Origin: an uncultured Bacilli bacterium
GTDB taxonomy: Bacteria; Bacillota_I; Bacilli_A; RF39; UBA660
DNA: 64,000 nucleotides
Assembly: GCA_947598325.1 (NCBI GenBank)
Contig: CANQFD010000005.1
Location: forward strand, 1 to 64,000
Direction: 5' to 3'
Shown here piece by piece: positions 61,670 through 64,000 of this stretch. The position numbers were made by a program, and so were the translations under genes. How positions within the stretch are numbered: position 1 is the first letter of the stretch; each line of letters starts with the position of its first letter. The notes below the pieces were generated by a model. The model had not been told where the DNA came from. It was given only the letters and a program-made list of their open reading frames with translations, and did not search any database.

Positions 61670-61703
61670 AAAAAATAATATGACGTTATAATCATATTAT
61701 TTT
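61670..61703 (-). terminator. Terminator after the ABC exporter gene
   Basis: 12-bp perfect stem (61672-61683 with 61692-61703), an 8-nt loop and T-rich sequence on the minus strand. The stop codon at 61704 abuts it. Confidence 0.75.
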
Positions 61704-64000
61704 CTATAATTCAAACTGCGAATTATAAAGTTCTGCATAAAATCCTTTTTTCTTAATTAATTCATCATGATTTCCAGATTCTATAATATCTCCATCTTTC
61801 ATAACTAATATCAAATCTGCATTTTTTATTGTGGATAATCTATGTGCGATTATAAATGATGTTTTACCTTTTGTTAAGTTATCCATAGCATTTTGAACAA
61901 GTTCTTCTGTTCTTGTATCTACATTACTTGTTGCTTCATCTAATATTAAAAATGGTGAATCATCCAGCATAGCTCTTGCTATTGTAAGAAGCTGTCTTTG
62001 ACCTGCAGAAACACTATCATTATCTGATAATTTAGAGTTATATCCATGTGGTAATGTCTTTATAAAATGATGAAGTCCTACTGTTTTACAAACCTTTTTT
62101 ACATCCTCATCGCTTATATTTTCCCTATTATAAACTATATTTTCTTTTACTGTCCCATCAAATAACCAAGTATCTTGAAGAACCATCGTAAATAGTTCAT
62201 GAATATTTTCTCTTGTTAAATTATATATTGATGTATCATCTATTTTTATATCACCGTTATTTATTTCATAAAATTTCATAAGAAGATTTACCATAGTAGT
62301 TTTACCTGCTCCCGTTGGACCTACTATTGCTATTTTTTGACCAGGTTTTGCTACTGCACTAAATCCCTTTATAGTTGGTTTATCATTACCATCATATTTA
62401 AACGTTACATTTTCAAATTCAATTTTTCCTTTAACATTTTCCTTTTGTAAATATGTCTTAATATTGCTTTCATCTGCCATCTCTTCTCCATCAATAAATT
62501 CAAATACTCTTTCAGATGCTGCTGCAGTTGATTGAAGTGATGTCATAGCTTGTGCAATTTGAGAAAGCGGTGATGTAAATAATCTTACATATACTATAAA
62601 TGCTACTATAGTACCAAATGTTATAATTTCATTCATTGTTAAAAGTGCTCCAACTATACATACTGCAACATAACCAAAGTTACCAATAAATCCCATCATT
62701 GGCATCATTAGACCTGATAAAAATTGACTTTTCCTATTTGCATCATATACTTTTTTATTATATTCATCAAATTTTTTATCTGATATTTTTTTACCATTAT
62801 ATGCCTTTACTACATTAAGACCGGAATAAACTTCCTCTATATGTCCATTTAAATTACCCAATTCTACTTGCCTTGATACAAAGTATTTTTGTGATTTACT
62901 AAGTACCATAAACATAAATATAAATCCAATTAAACTAGATAAAATTGCAGTAATTGCCATTATCCAATTGGTATAAAACATCATAATTATAGTTCCTAAA
63001 AATAATGTCACTGCTGAAACTAAGGTTGCAAGGGATTGATTCATAGACTGTGCTATCGTATCAACATCATTAGTTACCCTTGATAATATGTCCCCGGATT
63101 GATGGTTATCAAAATACTTAAGTGGAAGCTTATTTATCTTTTTAGAAATTTTTTCTCTTAAATTCATAGCAAATTTATTTGCAACATCTGTCATTGAAAG
63201 TGATTGAATATAATTAAATAATGCGCTTATCAAATATAGAACTGCAAGGAATAAAGCTATACTATCAATCTTATTAATATTCATATTTGGTTCTACAACC
63301 ATTTTTATATTTTTTGGCATCTCATCTATTTTTTTATATAGTTTTTGAGCATCAATATTTTTCTTATTCATGTCAATACTACTAATAATATTTAAAAATT
63401 GTACTTGATCACTAGATGATATCTTTACACCATCAATTTCAATTTCCTTGAATATTATTTTTTGTATACTTTCTGGAAAGTTTACATTATTTTTATCTTT
63501 ACTATTCATTAAAAGTAACATTTTCTTTTTATCTTTTGTAGTAACATTAATATTATTATACGTAGAATTTGGCATTATCATATTTAATATACTATCAGGT
63601 AATTCTACTATTTTTTGAAACATTTCAGATTTATCTTGCATATTTATATTTGATAATGTATTTTGAAATATTTGTTTATCATTAACAGAAATATCATTGG
63701 ACATCATAATATTTTGAATATTTTCATTTGACATATTCAATTTAAGTATTTCTGGTACTATTTTTTGAAAATTATCTTCATTTAAATTTGATGTAATTTC
63801 ATTTGATAACTTTTCTAAATTGTCTGAATTTACTATTAATCCTTCAGAAATTGTATCAGTAAGTTTTGATAATTTATTTGGAGCCAAAATTGATAATATT
63901 GAGCCTGCACATGCAAGTATAAGAGAAAGTGTTATTAATACTTTAAAAGCTTTTAGTTCTTTAAATAAACGTTTTATCGCACCTTTAAAATTCTTTGCTT
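61704..64000 (-). CDS. ABC exporter, membrane-ATPase fusion (partial, N-terminus off window)
   Basis: The reading frame stays open to the right edge, so the real start is beyond 64000. A TTG at 63887 that could look like a start lies inside the first membrane helix (upstream residues read LITLSLILACAGSI). After helix 1 comes an extracytoplasmic insertion of about 180 residues, rich in N, D and I, before helix 2. The rest is standard: six-helix core, Walker A GPTGAGKTT, signature SAGQRQLL, Walker B FLILDEATSNVD and H-loop AHR. It resembles MsbA/LmrA-type multidrug or lipid exporters. Often a second half-transporter is adjacent, which would lie to the right. Confidence 0.9.
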   Translation of the reverse strand, partial: AKNFKGAIKRLFKELKAFKVLITLSLILACAGSILSILAPNKLSKLTDTISEGLIVNSDNLEKLSNEITSNLNEDNFQKIVPEILKLNMSNENIQNIMMSNDISVNDKQIFQNTLSNINMQDKSEMFQKIVELPDSILNMIMPNSTYNNINVTTKDKKKMLLLMNSKDKNNVNFPESIQKIIFKEIEIDGVKISSSDQVQFLNIISSIDMNKKNIDAQKLYKKIDEMPKNIKMVVEPNMNINKIDSIALFLAVLYLISALFNYIQSLSMTDVANKFAMNLREKISKKINKLPLKYFDNHQSGDILSRVTNDVDTIAQSMNQSLATLVSAVTLFLGTIIMMFYTNWIMAITAILSSLIGFIFMFMVLSKSQKYFVSRQVELGNLNGHIEEVYSGLNVVKAYNGKKISDKKFDEYNKKVYDANRKSQFLSGLMMPMMGFIGNFGYVAVCIVGALLTMNEIITFGTIVAFIVYVRLFTSPLSQIAQAMTSLQSTAAASERVFEFIDGEEMADESNIKTYLQKENVKGKIEFENVTFKYDGNDKPTIKGFSAVAKPGQKIAIVGPTGAGKTTMVNLLMKFYEINNGDIKIDDTSIYNLTRENIHELFTMVLQDTWLFDGTVKENIVYNRENISDEDVKKVCKTVGLHHFIKTLPHGYNSKLSDNDSVSAGQRQLLTIARAMLDDSPFLILDEATSNVDTRTEELVQNAMDNLTKGKTSFIIAHRLSTIKNADLILVMKDGDIIESGNHDELIKKKGFYAELYNSQFEL

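Overview
The window comes from a very AT-rich, low-GC Gram-positive bacterium (Bacillota). The evidence is a PolC-type replicative DNA polymerase, an LCP-family wall ligase, GH25, glucosaminidase and M23 wall hydrolases, strong AGGAGG-type ribosome sites and short intergenic gaps. TGA is used as a stop codon (for example in the ATGA overlaps at 18478-18481, 20561-20564 and 35735-35738), so the code is the standard one and not the Mycoplasma code. A dockerin module, a cellulase-like GH5 and Listeria-Bacteroides repeats suit an uncultured gut or rumen anaerobe; I cannot place it more precisely. No tRNA, rRNA, CRISPR array, transposase or phage gene was seen.

Region 1 (1-1.4 kb) holds a roughly 550-600-nt structured non-coding RNA on the minus strand, with a clear promoter. 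It lies directly upstream of a 182-residue four-helix membrane protein. This is the layout of the OLE RNA / OapA ribonucleoprotein system. A glycolipid-type GT4 gene diverges from it.

Region 2 (2.5-38.9 kb) is a very large surface-glycan locus, all on the minus strand. It contains about ten soluble glycosyltransferases, several as multi-domain fusions. It also has several multi-membrane GT-C-type transferases, a Wzm/Wzt-like ABC exporter without the Wzt sugar-binding domain, a YfhO protein, an acyltransferase, RmlD and two rhamnosyltransferase-like enzymes. Two sub-clusters stand out. (a) 13.9-21.3 kb resembles an Arn (L-Ara4N lipid modification) pathway rebuilt around a WecE-type TDP-Fuc4N aminotransferase: SDR, WecE, ArnC-like polyprenyl-phosphate transferase, NeuD/PglD-like acyltransferase, ATP-grasp ligase, a pair of SMR-like flippase subunits, and a GT-C enzyme fused to a GtrA flippase domain. 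(b) 26.8-30.5 kb has a DRE-TIM aldolase fusion, a CMP-sugar synthetase and a KpsS/KpsC-like putative transferase, which together suggest a 2-keto-3-deoxy sugar acid made without KdsA or NeuB. A GH25 lysozyme with about seven cell-wall-binding repeats and an SGNH hydrolase sit inside the locus.

Region 3 (39.1-44.8 kb) has a membrane-anchored protein with a cohesin-like domain next to a glucosaminidase that carries a dockerin. Divergent from them is an LCP protein with Cys-rich EGF-like repeats, which probably attaches glycans to the wall.

Region 4 (44.9-64 kb) is mostly housekeeping: polC, an ABC-F ATPase with a small partner gene, an extracytoplasmic propeller-like protein, a GH5 enzyme, an Fe/Mn superoxide dismutase, a TtcA-like tRNA thiolase coupled to a cysteine desulfurase, an M23 endopeptidase, topoisomerase III and an ABC exporter that runs off the right edge.

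Two regulatory habits recur. Many promoters are extended -10 type (TG-N-TATAAT) with a poor -35 box. Many rho-independent terminators are so close to the genes that the stop codon lies inside the hairpin.
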